Source: Baffinella frigidus
Taxonomy: Eukaryota > Cryptophyceae > Cryptomonadales > Baffinellaceae
Direction: 5' to 3'
Length of the DNA stretch: 11,268 nucleotides
Assembly: GCA_026770585.1 (NCBI GenBank)
Contig: MU646624.1
Span: forward strand, 86,902-98,169
A program made the position numbers and the translations under genes. Shown one piece after another: positions 8,801 to 10,895 of this stretch (position 1 is the stretch's first letter; every line of letters begins with the position of its first letter). The notes under the pieces were generated by a model. That model worked only from the letters and a program-made list of their open reading frames with translations. It was not told the DNA's origin and made no database searches.

Positions 8801-10895
8801 CCCCAAACCACAAACCCCGCACCCCACACCCTCACACCCCACACCCTCACACCCCACACCCTCACACCCCACACCCTCACACCCTCACACCCCACACCCT
8901 CACACCCCACACCCTCACACCCCACACCCTCACACCCCACACCCTAACAACACCACCCAAAACAGGCAAACTACCCCCTACACGCAAAACTCCTCCGTCT
9001 CGGGTGGGTATCAGGAGACCCCAAACCCCAAACCCCAAACACTTAATCCCCCCCCCCAAAAAAACACCCCCAAACCCTCTAACGCCCCCCCCCCGAAAAA
9101 ACAGGCAAACTATCCCGCACACACAAACATCCTCCGGCTGGGGTGGGTCTCGGGGGCGGGTTTCCAGAAGTCGCCTGGGTCTTCTGCGATTCGAGGGGTC
9201 TTCGCGCTGCATGATCGGTCCAAATTTGAGGTGTAAGCCGAACCCGAAACCCTAACCCGAAACCCGAAACCCGAAATTCGAAACCCCTACACCGTAAACC
9301 CGAAAACCGAAACCCGCACGGCGGTCCTCCCTTGAGGTGCACTTCGTCACGTCCCCTCAACACTCACGTCCCTCAGTCAAGCACGTCCCCTCATAAGTCA
9401 CGTTCCCTATTCACGCACGTCCCCTCCCCTCTTCAAATGCACTGTTTCGCGTCAGGGTGCGAGCCGTACAGACCTGAGCCAAATCCAATTCGAATTAAGT
9501 CCAATTTGAAGAGAAATTGACCCTGCAGTTCATGTCCCCGGCCCACGGATCCACCCATCGCCTGTACGTCTCCGAGGGGTGACGCCTGAGCCCTCAGCCG
9601 TCACCCCTCCTCTGTGTTTTTCAGACTTTGAAAAATTTCAGGCCCCGACAGGGGATTTGATCCGCTTCAGGGCCCAGAAAAGCTATCCAGGGCTGGAAGC
9701 TTGCGTAACGACCTCCTCTGAACAGGTGCACTGTTTCGCGCTGAAGCCGGACCTACGCGCCAACGACCTCCGAAGGAACATCTCGGAGACGTGCGACGTC
9801 TTCCACGACATGGGCAACATCGGTGATCCAGTTGACTCATCCGGACAGGGTTTGTACTGGGAGGAGGACGAGACCGGGCGTGTTTGTACCAGGATAAGGG
9901 GGGATTAGTCAACTGTGGTGGGAGGATTGACCTCCACTGGAACATCTCGGAGACGTGTGACGTCTTTCACGACATGGGCCACATCGGTGCGAGTCCCCCG
10001 TACCACTGTTCATTGAACCCGATAGAATTCAGGCTTACACGTTCTTAATGACTGCACCATATGGTCTATTGTGGGGTTTCTGTGGCACACAGAGAAACCC
10101 CACAATAGACCATGTCGAATGTTCGTGAGACATGGGCAACATTGGTGACCGTCCGTCTCACAAGAAACCATCGGTGTCCCCCGTACGACTGCTCACTGGA
10201 TGGCAGGACCTGCCATGATTCAGGCTTACGCGTTCTTAAACACTGAACCATACGGTACCGGAACCTTAGCTGTTACGGACACGCCCTTCCACGAGATGGG
10301 CAACATCGGTGCCCATCCTCTCCTGGTCCGTGTAGGGTTGGGGTTCAGGGTTTTCTAGAGGCTTCACGGTAGGAACATCTCGGGCGCGGGCGACGTCTTC
10401 CACGAGATGGGCAACATCGGTAATTGCGCATGTCCCCTTTGAGTACTTTCACAATTCTCGATTGAATAAACCACGATTATTTGCTGTTTGTTTCAGCGGC
10501 GAATCTATCATTGACTGGCTTAAGTTGTCAGTCTAGTCGACTGGTAGTACTTTTCTGTTAGTACGTTTAGTCAACTCGCACCAATTTTGGGAAACCCCTT
10601 GGAAGCGGTGCGCCGCGCCTAAACCTCGGAACACTAAGCCCCAAACCTCAAACCCTAAACCCCAAAACCCAAACCGTAAAACCAGGCAAGGACTTGCCAA
10701 CCGTCGCAGGTGTCAAGGACTCATAACCCATAACATAACCTGAAGTGGGGATATTTGACCCAAACCCTAACCCCTAAACCCTAAACCCTAACCCCCTAAC
10801 CCCTAACCCGTAAACCCTAAACCCTAATCCCGAACCCCTAAACCCAAAAATCAGGCAACGACGAGAAGCTGGCGAAAGCCGTCAACGCGCTGCAG
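94..10895 (+). CDS. OGT: Partial, highly split O-GlcNAc transferase (OGT/SEC, GT41) gene model
   Basis: Proposed join: 287-416, 1166-1187, 1822-1871 (or 1985-2034), 2261-2316, 2986-3070, 4085-4153, 4997-5058, 6040-6164, 7511-7593, 8410-8484, 9105-9230, 9726-9822, 10855-10895. Exon 94-232 is an alternative first exon. OGT transfers GlcNAc from UDP-GlcNAc to Ser/Thr of nuclear and cytosolic proteins; an N-terminal TPR superhelix binds substrate and a two-lobed GT-B domain catalyses. What the sequence shows: every proposed exon is flanked by AG and GT, all phases agree, and the joined peptide follows OGT order (TPRs, last-TPR/linker CQWVKLRE, pre-catalytic FPAPAHML, LRLGWVSG, KFE-VHCFALKPD). TPR spacing W4-L7-G8-Y11-A27-P32 appears exactly across the C/D junction. 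Start codon, promoter, second catalytic lobe and stop are outside the window. The family match is from remembered OGT sequence, not a search. SPINDLY-like GT41 proteins are the main alternative; the peptides look closer to SEC/OGT. The gene could be a decaying copy. Confidence 0.72.
287..416 (+). CDS. OGT: Exon A, copy 2 (TPR exon)
   Basis: The acceptor is acag at 283-286 and the donor CAG|gttaggg at 416/417. It reads YLKPVNVGYARKWLQDTWEK then EAQDKYAAIVVEDPNFAGQT and ends LEQ. Placing P of EDPN at TPR position 32 puts A at 20, Y at 24, A at 8 and W at 11, the TPR consensus pattern. The exon is 130 nt, starting by completing a codon and ending in phase 0. Chosen as default because its acceptor is cleaner than copy 1 and it is uninterrupted, unlike copy 3. 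Confidence 0.6.
465..608 (+). pseudogene. Exon A, copy 3 (frameshifted)
   Basis: Same exon again: the 5' half (VRYARKWLQDTH) and the 3' half (KEARDKYAVIVPEEPNLAGQ) are both recognisable but lie in different frames because of length changes around 527-537. The preceding AG is displaced, six bases upstream of the position seen in copy 2. The donor still reads CAG|gtggct. Probably a non-used duplicate. Confidence 0.7.
652..674 (+). pseudogene. Exon A, 3'-end fragment
   Basis: CCCGAATCTTGAGACTCGAACAG followed by gttaggg matches the last part of exon A (PNLAG...LEQ) with its donor, with an internal deletion. It is a downstream fragment retaining only the 3' part. Confidence 0.55.
789..809 (+). 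pseudogene. Exon A, short EDPNLAG fragment
   Basis: The 21 bases encode EDPNLAG exactly, as in exon A copies 1 and 2, and run into ttag. There is no acceptor or other exon sequence nearby. This is the last recognisable remnant of the exon A pile. Confidence 0.5.
824..887. repeat. Tandem duplication of 32 bp (2 copies)
   Basis: Two adjacent copies start GACCCAAAGGTTATGAGG and CTCCTCCT follows; they differ only near the 3' end. No coding meaning is apparent; it lies in the intron between exons A and A'. Confidence 0.85.
966..1139. mobile_element. Foldback (MITE-like) element 1
   Basis: A 174-bp inverted repeat: arms of about 75 nt (966-1040 and 1065-1139) pair with few mismatches around a short AT-rich centre. 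Termini are TCATGCA and TGCATGA. It is flanked by the direct repeat TCAG (962-965 and 1140-1143), as expected for a 4-bp target-site duplication. It has no coding capacity, so it is a non-autonomous element. The motif CCTACGGTAGGCAAT-like in its arms recurs in the hairpin at 7369-7428. Confidence 0.8.
1166..1187 (+). CDS. OGT: Putative micro-exon A' (GRVLGNL)
   Basis: Between ctactag and TTAG|gtgttt the 22 nt read GRVLGNL plus one base. Joined in phase to exon B it gives VLGNLGAGRLERW, resembling a TPR helix A with L7-G8. Support is only the phase match on both sides and this weak motif; a different exon or no exon here is quite possible. Confidence 0.3.
1211..1257. repeat. (CAACCCCT)n tandem repeat
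   Basis: About six near-perfect octamers leading directly into CCCAAAC-type telomere-like repeat. Confidence 0.9.
1258..1558. repeat. Degenerate telomere-like intron repeat
   Basis: Mostly CCCTAAA, CCCAAAC and CCACTAA variants on the + strand. No open exon is seen inside. Confidence 0.85.
1559..1646 (+). pseudogene. Exon B, copy 1 (no usable splice sites)
   Basis: Shares AACACTAAACAGTGATGCC and then the exon B core (CGGTTGGAGCGGTGGCTGG) with copy 2 at 1772-1860, so intron plus exon were duplicated as a unit about 213 bp apart. The acceptor position reads CCAAG rather than CCAG and the donor is replaced by GATTCAGACC. Confidence 0.6.
1822..1871 (+). CDS. OGT: Exon B, copy 2 (TPR-helix exon)
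   Basis: Acceptor CCAG, donor GGGGGG|gtaaca. The 50 nt give AGRLERWLECDVEAGG after two codon-completing bases. This resembles a TPR turn and helix B start (G-x-L-x-x-x). It ends in phase 0, matching exon C0. Copy 3 is an equally good candidate, so which is used cannot be decided. Confidence 0.45.
1872..1975. repeat. G-strand telomere-like segment with (TGTTTCG)4
   Basis: Unlike surrounding introns, the G-rich form (GGGTTTAGGGCTTAGGG) is on the + strand. Four perfect TGTTTCG heptamers lie at 1914-1941. This is the intron between exon B copies 2 and 3. Confidence 0.8.
1985..2034 (+). CDS. OGT: Exon B, copy 3 (alternative to copy 2)
   Basis: Same 50-nt length and frame as copy 2 (SGRLERWLECDVAAGG), acceptor CCAG, donor gtaacc. 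Only a few residues differ. Because 50 is 2 mod 3, including both copies would shift the frame. Confidence 0.4.
2036..2250. repeat. Telomere-like intron repeat (CCCTAAA/CCCTACA)
   Basis: Runs of CCCTAAA with CCCTACA variants near 2170-2215. No exon is seen. Confidence 0.9.
2261..2316 (+). CDS. OGT: Exon C0 (TPR exon)
   Basis: Acceptor accag at 2256-2260, donor AAAG|gtgcct. Reads VGGWSDVVLPSCRILDGE plus two bases. The phase-2 end fits exon C (starting G-TTT-TTG), giving CRILDGERFLREEVAG across the junction. Placing P of exon C's GAPSD at TPR position 32 makes this helix B of one repeat. No second copy was found. Moderate to low support: phase and acceptor only. Confidence 0.4.
2336..2975 (+). 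pseudogene. Array of exon C 5' fragments with acceptors
   Basis: At least five truncated copies of the exon C start with its intron end, CATAACCTGTGCTTGTACGCAG then GTTTTTGCGAGAGGAGG: exon parts begin near 2448, 2601, 2689, 2806 and 2891, with a shorter one at 2958. Some reach GGGGGCGCCGAGCGAT, others stop at AGGAGG. One (2689) has lost the AG. Interspersed are repeated GGGGTCGTAACCGTG and GAACGAAGCTGCCCTGAATGG blocks. None reaches the W-x-x-L-G core, so they are probably not translated. Confidence 0.65.
2517..2560. repeat. Inverted repeat AAAGTTGAC...GTCAACTTT
   Basis: Nine-base perfect arms (2519-2527 and 2552-2560) around a 24-nt loop. A related, weaker arrangement lies at about 3233-3273, next to exon C copy 2, and an AAGTTGAC half-site at 3597, showing the flanking DNA was duplicated with the exon. 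Confidence 0.65.
2986..3070 (+). CDS. OGT: Exon C, full copy (TPR helix A)
   Basis: Acceptor acgcag at 2980-2985, donor ATG|gtcacg. Reads FLREEVAGAPSDAST then WYQLGAFYRNHDM. W, L, G and Y fall on TPR positions 4, 7, 8 and 11, and P of GAPSD on position 32 of the repeat before. It ends in phase 0, exactly matching exon D, which completes this repeat. The only copy with acceptor, whole reading frame and donor. Confidence 0.72.
3068..3177. repeat. About 32-bp minisatellite with CACGTCCC/TTTAGTAC
   Basis: Three to four units of the type CACGTCCCAGACACGTCCC then ATTTAGTACCAGG follow the exon C donor. CACGTCCC motifs reappear at 9345-9430 in another intron. Confidence 0.85.
3276..3336 (+). pseudogene. 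Exon C, 3' copy 2
   Basis: Retains GAPSDASTWYQLGAFYRNHDM and the donor, nearly identical to the full exon, but the upstream part is replaced by AATTCGTCAACTTTG without an acceptor AG directly before it. Confidence 0.7.
3345..3448. repeat. (CCCTACA)n satellite, about 14 units
   Basis: Near-perfect heptamers starting a few bases after the donor of exon C copy 2. It is a telomere variant (T-A-C-A instead of T-A-A-A) and creates long spurious TPYTLHP reading frames. Confidence 0.95.
3513..3549 (+). pseudogene. Exon C, frameshifted fragment
   Basis: CGACTTGGGGCATTCTGG then AAGCAATCACGACATC aligns to the exon C end with one extra base after TTCT, destroying the NHDM frame; ATGgtc has become ATCgtc. 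Confidence 0.65.
3630..3681 (+). pseudogene. Exon C, 3' copy 4
   Basis: Reads PNQSWNQLGAFYRNHDM and the donor gtcacg. The W-x-x-L-G-x-x-Y core is intact but the 5' part differs from the full exon. A shared upstream block (CTCAAGTTGAC, TACAAATTCG) links it to copy 2. Confidence 0.65.
3886..3921 (+). pseudogene. Exon D, 5' fragment 1
   Basis: GATCCGGTGCGTGCAATGTC matches the DSVRAMS part of exon D, then continues as CTTAACC intron sequence. The acceptor is degraded. Confidence 0.6.
3980..4022 (+). pseudogene. Exon D, 5' fragment 2
   Basis: Acceptor CAG then GTCTGGGACTCGGTGCGTGC (VWDSVRA); after the MSI codons it diverges to TTAACCATTGCAGC. An upstream copy keeping only the 5' part. Confidence 0.65.
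4085..4153 (+). CDS. OGT: Exon D, full copy (TPR helix B)
   Basis: Acceptor ccacag to 4084, donor GCG|gtcctc. The 23 codons read VWDSVRAMSIALRLKPDY then DSALA. Joined to exon C, A27 and P32 of the TPR fall in place (W4 to P32 spacing exact), making C plus D one 34-residue TPR split by a phase-0 intron. Two 5' fragments lie upstream. Confidence 0.75.
4154..4640. repeat. Telomere-like intron repeat
   Basis: CCCGGAA, CCCTAAA and ACCTTAAACCTTATACCCTA variants; perfect CCCTAAA runs near 4385-4435. A larger unit containing GCAGCCCTAAACCTTAAACC is present twice (4332 and 4451). No exon is seen. Confidence 0.9.
4649..4708 (+). pseudogene. Exon E, copy 1 (donor lost)
   Basis: Acceptor caacag, then VMRGTLTDNPNYSLAIRPLE. 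The donor present in copy 2 (GAACG|gtgcg) is here GAGTCGGATC, running into a foldback element that starts 8 bp after the exon, so it cannot be spliced in the same way. Confidence 0.7.
4716..4855. mobile_element. Foldback (MITE-like) element 2
   Basis: A 140-bp inverted repeat: the ends TCATATGGAAACACTTGTAA and TTATAAGTGTTTCCACATGA pair with few mismatches, and inner TTTACTACAC and GTGTAGTAATT also pair. It is flanked by GATC on the left (4712-4715) and GATA on the right. TCAT/ATGA ends match elements 1 and 4, and the inner TACTACAC matches element 4. Confidence 0.75.
4861..4904 (+). pseudogene. Exon F, out-of-order fragment
   Basis: Reads VAFPAPAHMLCIIS, as in exon F at 7511, but lies between two copies of exon E about 2.6 kb upstream of the rest of exon F. 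It directly adjoins element 2, as the exon F copy at 7256 adjoins element 4. Confidence 0.7.
4997..5058 (+). CDS. OGT: Exon E, copy 2 (TPR exon)
   Basis: Acceptor aatag, donor GAACG|gtgcgc. Reads VMGGTLTDNTNYSLAIRPLE plus two bases (CG). The following exon begins with G, completing Arg: RPLE-R-SLEIHPGD. In TPR numbering M7, G8, L11, A20 and P32 line up over E plus R. Copy 1 has R at position 8 where this copy has the consensus G. Confidence 0.7.
5059..5285. repeat. Telomere-like intron repeat
   Basis: CCCTAAA, CCCCAAA and CCCGAAA variants between exon E and the R array. No exon is seen. Confidence 0.85.
5288..5957 (+). pseudogene. Six tandem 5' copies of exon R/G with CT-rich spacers
   Basis: Copies start at 5288, 5377, 5509, 5628, 5746 and 5905, each after an AG acceptor (cgcag, cccag or taacag). 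Each encodes about SLEIHPGDLWARANLVLSL, then the sequence changes into (CT)n where full exon R/G continues with GCGTGGACTTGCC. Five of six stay open; the copy at 5628 has TGA for TGG. Differences between copies are largely synonymous. Spacing is 89-159 bp. They may be untranslated duplicates or alternative exon starts. Confidence 0.75.
5422..6015. repeat. (CT)n microsatellite tracts
   Basis: Long CTCTCT/CTCGCTCT tracts follow each R copy (main tracts near 5427-5474, 5559-5602, 5793-5880, 5952-6015). They begin inside the codons GTG CTC TCT CTC of the exon. Confidence 0.9.
6040..6164 (+). CDS. OGT: Exon R/G, full copy (last TPR and linker)
   Basis: Acceptor taacag, donor AACG|gtgacc. The 41 codons read SLEIHPGDLWARANLVLSLA, then WTCQWVKLREHSQHFVTQLK and N. 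By memory this follows human OGT around its final TPR ([20 protein letters not shown] then VCDWTDYDERMKKLV, DQLEKN): same hydrophobic pattern, C-x-W and Q-L-x-K-N. This is the strongest single link to OGT outside the catalytic lobe. Phase 2 in, phase 1 out, matching exons E and F. It is the only copy with both halves. Confidence 0.78.
6199..6348. mobile_element. Foldback (MITE-like) element 3
   Basis: A 150-bp inverted repeat; outer 43-nt arms (6199-6241 and 6306-6348) begin TTATCTCAGAAAA and pair with a single obvious mismatch. Inner CAAATT-x-GTCAACTTAT segments also pair. Flanked by direct repeats GGGA (6195-6198 and 6349-6352), a 4-bp target-site duplication. No coding sequence. Confidence 0.82.
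6353..6422. repeat. G-strand telomere-like segment
   Basis: GGGTTTATGG, TTTAGGG and TTAGGGG on the + strand, opposite to most introns here, directly before the exon G 3' copy. Confidence 0.8.
6424..6480 (+). pseudogene. Exon R/G, 3' copy 2
   Basis: Reads TCQWVKLREQHFVTQLKN with donor AACG|gtgctc. It lacks the TPR half and keeps only the linker half, downstream of the intact exon. The six-base difference (REQ instead of REHSQ) keeps frame. Confidence 0.7.
6490..6707. repeat. Telomere-like repeat, then CTCAAACTCGAAACACTT repeats
   Basis: Perfect CCCTAAA runs near 6550-6600 and 6615-6645, followed by three short repeats of CTCAAACTCGAAACAC that grade into the exon G fragment ACACTTCGTCAC. Confidence 0.85.
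6708..6733 (+). pseudogene. Exon R/G, short 3' fragment
   Basis: CACTTCGTCACACAGCTCCA then CAACG|gtggcc equals the end of the exon (HFVTQLxN) plus donor. Confidence 0.6.
6752..6803 (+). repeat. Duplicated intron block upstream of exon F (copy 1)
   Basis: GAGCCACCAAGGATCCCTTC, GTAGCCCGCTGTGGGGCC matches 7444-7500, where it precedes full exon F. Thus the exon F acceptor-side intron was duplicated with it. Confidence 0.8.
6820..6876 (+). pseudogene. Exon F, decayed copy
   Basis: Reads IESDLVTFLVHMPSIISL then stop TAA. It has lost six bases within FPAPAHM and has no donor. Acceptor AAG instead of CAG. Confidence 0.65.
7011..7043 (+). pseudogene. Exon F, 5' fragment
   Basis: Encodes IEADLVALPAP, then diverges to CTGAATCGCCCTGAAACC, an intron segment also present near 6925-6942. 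Confidence 0.6.
7095..7309 (+). pseudogene. Exon F copy interrupted by a foldback element
   Basis: The acceptor gcag and exon start GGATC (7095-7099) are separated from the remainder, GAGTCGAACCTG through ATCATCTCC (7256-7309), by element 4. Removing the insertion and one GATC gives the intact exon arrangement seen at 7511. The 3' end lacks a GT donor. Confidence 0.75.
7100..7251. mobile_element. Foldback (MITE-like) element 4, inside exon F copy
   Basis: A 152-bp inverted repeat. The end TCATCCTGGGTAGTATTTCT pairs with the other end AGAAATACTCGCCGGGATGA. Inner AACGAAAATTACTACAC and GTGTAGTAATTTTCGTT pair perfectly, as do ACGGACG/CGTCCGT at the centre. GATC flanks both sides (7096-7099, 7252-7255). 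Because GATC is palindromic, the exact boundary is uncertain. Confidence 0.8.
7369..7428. repeat. Nested hairpin related to foldback element 1
   Basis: Perfect 10-bp stem CCCTACGGTA (7380-7389) with TACCGTAGGG (7395-7404), enclosed by AATCCGCAGGA (7369-7379) and TCCTACGGATT (7418-7428). The same words occur in the arms of the element at 966-1139, so this is probably a shortened relative. Confidence 0.65.
7444..7500 (+). repeat. Duplicated intron block upstream of exon F (copy 2)
   Basis: Matches 6752-6803 (CAGCCACC, TTCGTAGCCCGCTGTGGGGC). It ends just before the exon F acceptor. Confidence 0.8.
7511..7593 (+). CDS. OGT: Exon F, full copy (pre-catalytic segment)
   Basis: Acceptor aaagcag, proposed donor CTG|gtcctc. 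Reads IESDLVAFPAPAHMLFIIS then APPASLPL after two codon-completing bases (AAC-G|GG-ATC gives N-G-I). The region corresponds in place and pattern to OGT's NRLPSVHPHHSMLYPLS (V-x-P-x-x-x-M-x-x-x-x-S). The donor is the least certain point: it is inferred from the same gtcctcacccc start as after exon D and from phase 0 agreement with exon H. Diverged ggtcttcacccc/ggtcctcacccc copies follow at about 7673 and 7735. Confidence 0.62.
7594..7774. repeat. Intron with repeated donor-like GGTCCTCACCCC
   Basis: Telomere-like CCCGAAA/CCCTAAC repeat with two diverged copies of the exon F donor region (7673 and 7735). A small palindrome, CGCCGG...CCGGCG, lies near 7751-7773. Confidence 0.6.
8113..8172 (+). 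pseudogene. Exon H, 5' copy 1 (frameshifted)
   Basis: Acceptor attgcag then GAGACGTACAGG; about five bases are missing relative to the full exon, giving a TGA after ETYRW. It ends in GACTTCTCTTCAAATTGGAC, replacing the exon's TCCCTCTTC end. Confidence 0.7.
8251..8314 (+). pseudogene. Exon H, 5' copy 2 (open, no donor)
   Basis: Acceptor ttgcag, reads ETYRRWVDPWAEDMNKSVNF and then runs into AT-rich intron repeat (TCTTCAAATTGGACTTAATT) instead of the donor. An inverted near-copy lies at 9478-9572. Confidence 0.7.
8410..8484 (+). CDS. OGT: Exon H, full copy (pre-catalytic segment)
   Basis: Acceptor ttgcag, donor CCCCG|gtactc. The 25 codons read ETYRRWVDLWAADMNKRVHF then SLFSP. In GT41 enzymes a helix of this kind (FRKAIAERH in human OGT) precedes the catalytic lobe; plant SEC proteins have a comparable RFSLPPF-like segment. 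Phase 0 on both sides. Upstream copies lack the end and the downstream copy at 8657 lacks the start, so only this copy is complete. Confidence 0.7.
8485..8655. repeat. Telomere-like intron repeat
   Basis: CCCTAAA, CCCTGAA and CCATAAA variants, with a non-repetitive bit (TTTCGGTGTCTACCTC) near 8565-8581. No exon is seen. Confidence 0.8.
8657..8699 (+). pseudogene. Exon H, 3' copy with donor
   Basis: Reads EDMNQRVNFSLFFP and the donor CCCG|gtacct. The first third (ETYRRWVDLW) is absent. Confidence 0.7.
8702..8962. repeat. CCCAAAC repeat and (CCCCACACCCTCA)n minisatellite
   Basis: CCCAAAC runs from about 8755, then roughly nine units of CACACCCCACACCCT between about 8815 and 8945. The minus strand shows meaningless VWGVRVWGV frames. 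Confidence 0.92.
8966..9020 (+). pseudogene. Exon I, 5' copy
   Basis: Acceptor aaaacag, reads ANYPLHAKLLRLGWVSGDP, then becomes CCCAAAC repeat. It keeps the SGD that aligns with the SSD of OGT LRVGYVSSDF, which the full copy has changed. Confidence 0.75.
9105..9230 (+). CDS. OGT: Exon I, full copy (start of catalytic domain)
   Basis: Acceptor aaaacag, donor GAG|gtgtaag. The 42 codons read ANYPAHTNILRLGWVSG, AGFQKSPGSSAIRG, VFALHDRSKFE. By memory human OGT has RLRVGYVSSDF, GNHPTSHLMQ, SIPGMHNPDKFE here: the first strand and the last M/L-H-x-x-x-KFE match well. The conserved His pair of GNHPTSH is not present (QKSPGSS), which would be a serious change in a catalytic enzyme. Phase 0 on both sides; the join to exon J gives KFE-VHCFAL. 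Confidence 0.75.
9231..9320. repeat. CCCGAAA-type telomere-like repeat
   Basis: Start of the intron after exon I; CCCGAAA and CCCTAAC variants. Confidence 0.85.
9345..9430. repeat. CACGTCCC(CTC) repeats
   Basis: Five to six spaced CACGTCCC/CACGTTCCC motifs, as in the minisatellite after exon C at 3068-3177. Confidence 0.75.
9438..9451 (+). pseudogene. Exon J, 5' fragment
   Basis: TGCACTGTTTCGCG is identical to the start of exon J (HCFA) and then diverges. It lacks the acceptor. Short, so moderate support only. Confidence 0.5.
9478..9572 (-). pseudogene. Inverted copy of exon H with its flanking intron
   Basis: On the minus strand it reads GAGACGTACAGGCGATGGGT, GGATCCGTGGGCC, ACATGAACTGCAGGGTCAAT, then TTCAAATTGGACTTAATTCG. 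This follows the 5' copy at 8251 and its AT-rich flank to about 8345, with few differences. It lies in the intron between exons I and J, about 1.1 kb from its likely source. Confidence 0.85.
9573..9725. other. Non-repetitive intron before exon J
   Basis: Not telomere-like. The frame is open here (ATG-free reading from about 9579) into exon J, but the peptide resembles nothing in GT41; the acceptor gaacag at 9720-9725 after a pyrimidine-rich CCTCCTCTG marks the exon start. Confidence 0.5.
9726..9822 (+). CDS. OGT: Exon J, full copy (N-catalytic lobe)
   Basis: Acceptor gaacag, donor ATCG|gtgatc. Reads VHCFALKPDLRANDLRR, NISETCDVFHDMGNI and one base. Human OGT has VFCYALSPDDGTNFRVKV, MAEANHFIDLSQI here: V-x-C-aromatic-A-L-x-P-D and a final I in the same place. 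Phase 1 out matches exon K (G|GC-AAC gives Gly-Asn). Four 3' copies follow downstream. Confidence 0.78.
9929..9986 (+). pseudogene. Exon J, 3' copy 1
   Basis: Reads DLHWNISETCDVFHDMGHI with donor ATCG|gtgcga. The 5' part (VHCFALKPD) is absent. Part of a larger duplicated block (to about 10065) repeated at 10127-10256. Confidence 0.7.
10061..10113. repeat. 53-bp hairpin
   Basis: ATGGTCTATTGTGGGGTTTC (10061-10080) pairs perfectly with its complement ending at 10113; the stem continues after a two-base bulge to a tiny loop. No clear target-site duplication. It sits at the end of a duplicated block, near the point where the duplicate copy continues as CCATACGGTACC. Confidence 0.85.
10127..10144 (+). 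pseudogene. Exon J, 3' copy 2 (very short)
   Basis: GAGACATGGGCAACATTG followed by gtgacc: only the end of the exon (DMGNI) and its donor. The intron after it repeats TCCCCCGTACnACTG and ATTCAGGCTTAC found after copy 1. Confidence 0.6.
10275..10308 (+). pseudogene. Exon J, 3' copy 3
   Basis: ACGGACACGCCCTTCCACGA then GATGGGCAACATCG|gtgccc equals T-x-FHEMGNI and donor. Confidence 0.65.
10369..10419 (+). pseudogene. Exon J, 3' copy 4
   Basis: Reads RNISGAGDVFHEMGNI with donor ATCG|gtaatt. It shares FHEM with copy 3 (the full exon has FHDM), so these two are the closest pair. Confidence 0.68.
10420..10620. other. Non-repetitive intron stretch
   Basis: Ordinary-looking sequence after the last exon J copy, including TTGTTTCAG near 10488-10496, an acceptor-like site with no recognisable exon after it, and AGTAC/AGTCGACT words that loosely pair (10534-10577). 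Nothing assignable. Confidence 0.5.
10686..10709 (+). pseudogene. Possible truncated copy of exon K
   Basis: Between accag and CGCAG|gtgtca the 24 bases begin GCAA and end GTCGCAG, like exon K with internal deletions. Weak similarity; position upstream of the full exon fits the general pattern. Confidence 0.35.
10732..10854. repeat. Telomere-like intron repeat before exon K
   Basis: CCCTAAC/CCCTAAA variants up to the acceptor aaaaatcag. Confidence 0.85.
10855..10895 (+). CDS. OGT: Exon K (N-catalytic lobe)
   Basis: Acceptor aaaatcag, donor CTGCAG|gtctcc. After two codon-completing bases it reads NDEKLAKAVNALQ, so the join to J gives MGNIGNDEKLAKAVNALQ. OGT has IPCNGKAADRIHQDGIHIL here; the helix N-x-x-x-A-x-x-I/V fits. 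The next conserved part (ILVNMNGYT in human) should be in an exon beyond the window. Identity to OGT is low on its own; phase and order support it. Confidence 0.6.

Noticed and set aside
8704-8940. Minus-strand frame of repeated VRVWGVRVWG
   Set aside because: Translation of the CACACCCCACACCCT minisatellite.
10488-10560. Possible extra exon after TTGTTTCAG
   Set aside because: Good acceptor, but the following frames have early stops or no GT41 likeness, and J to K phases already fit without it.
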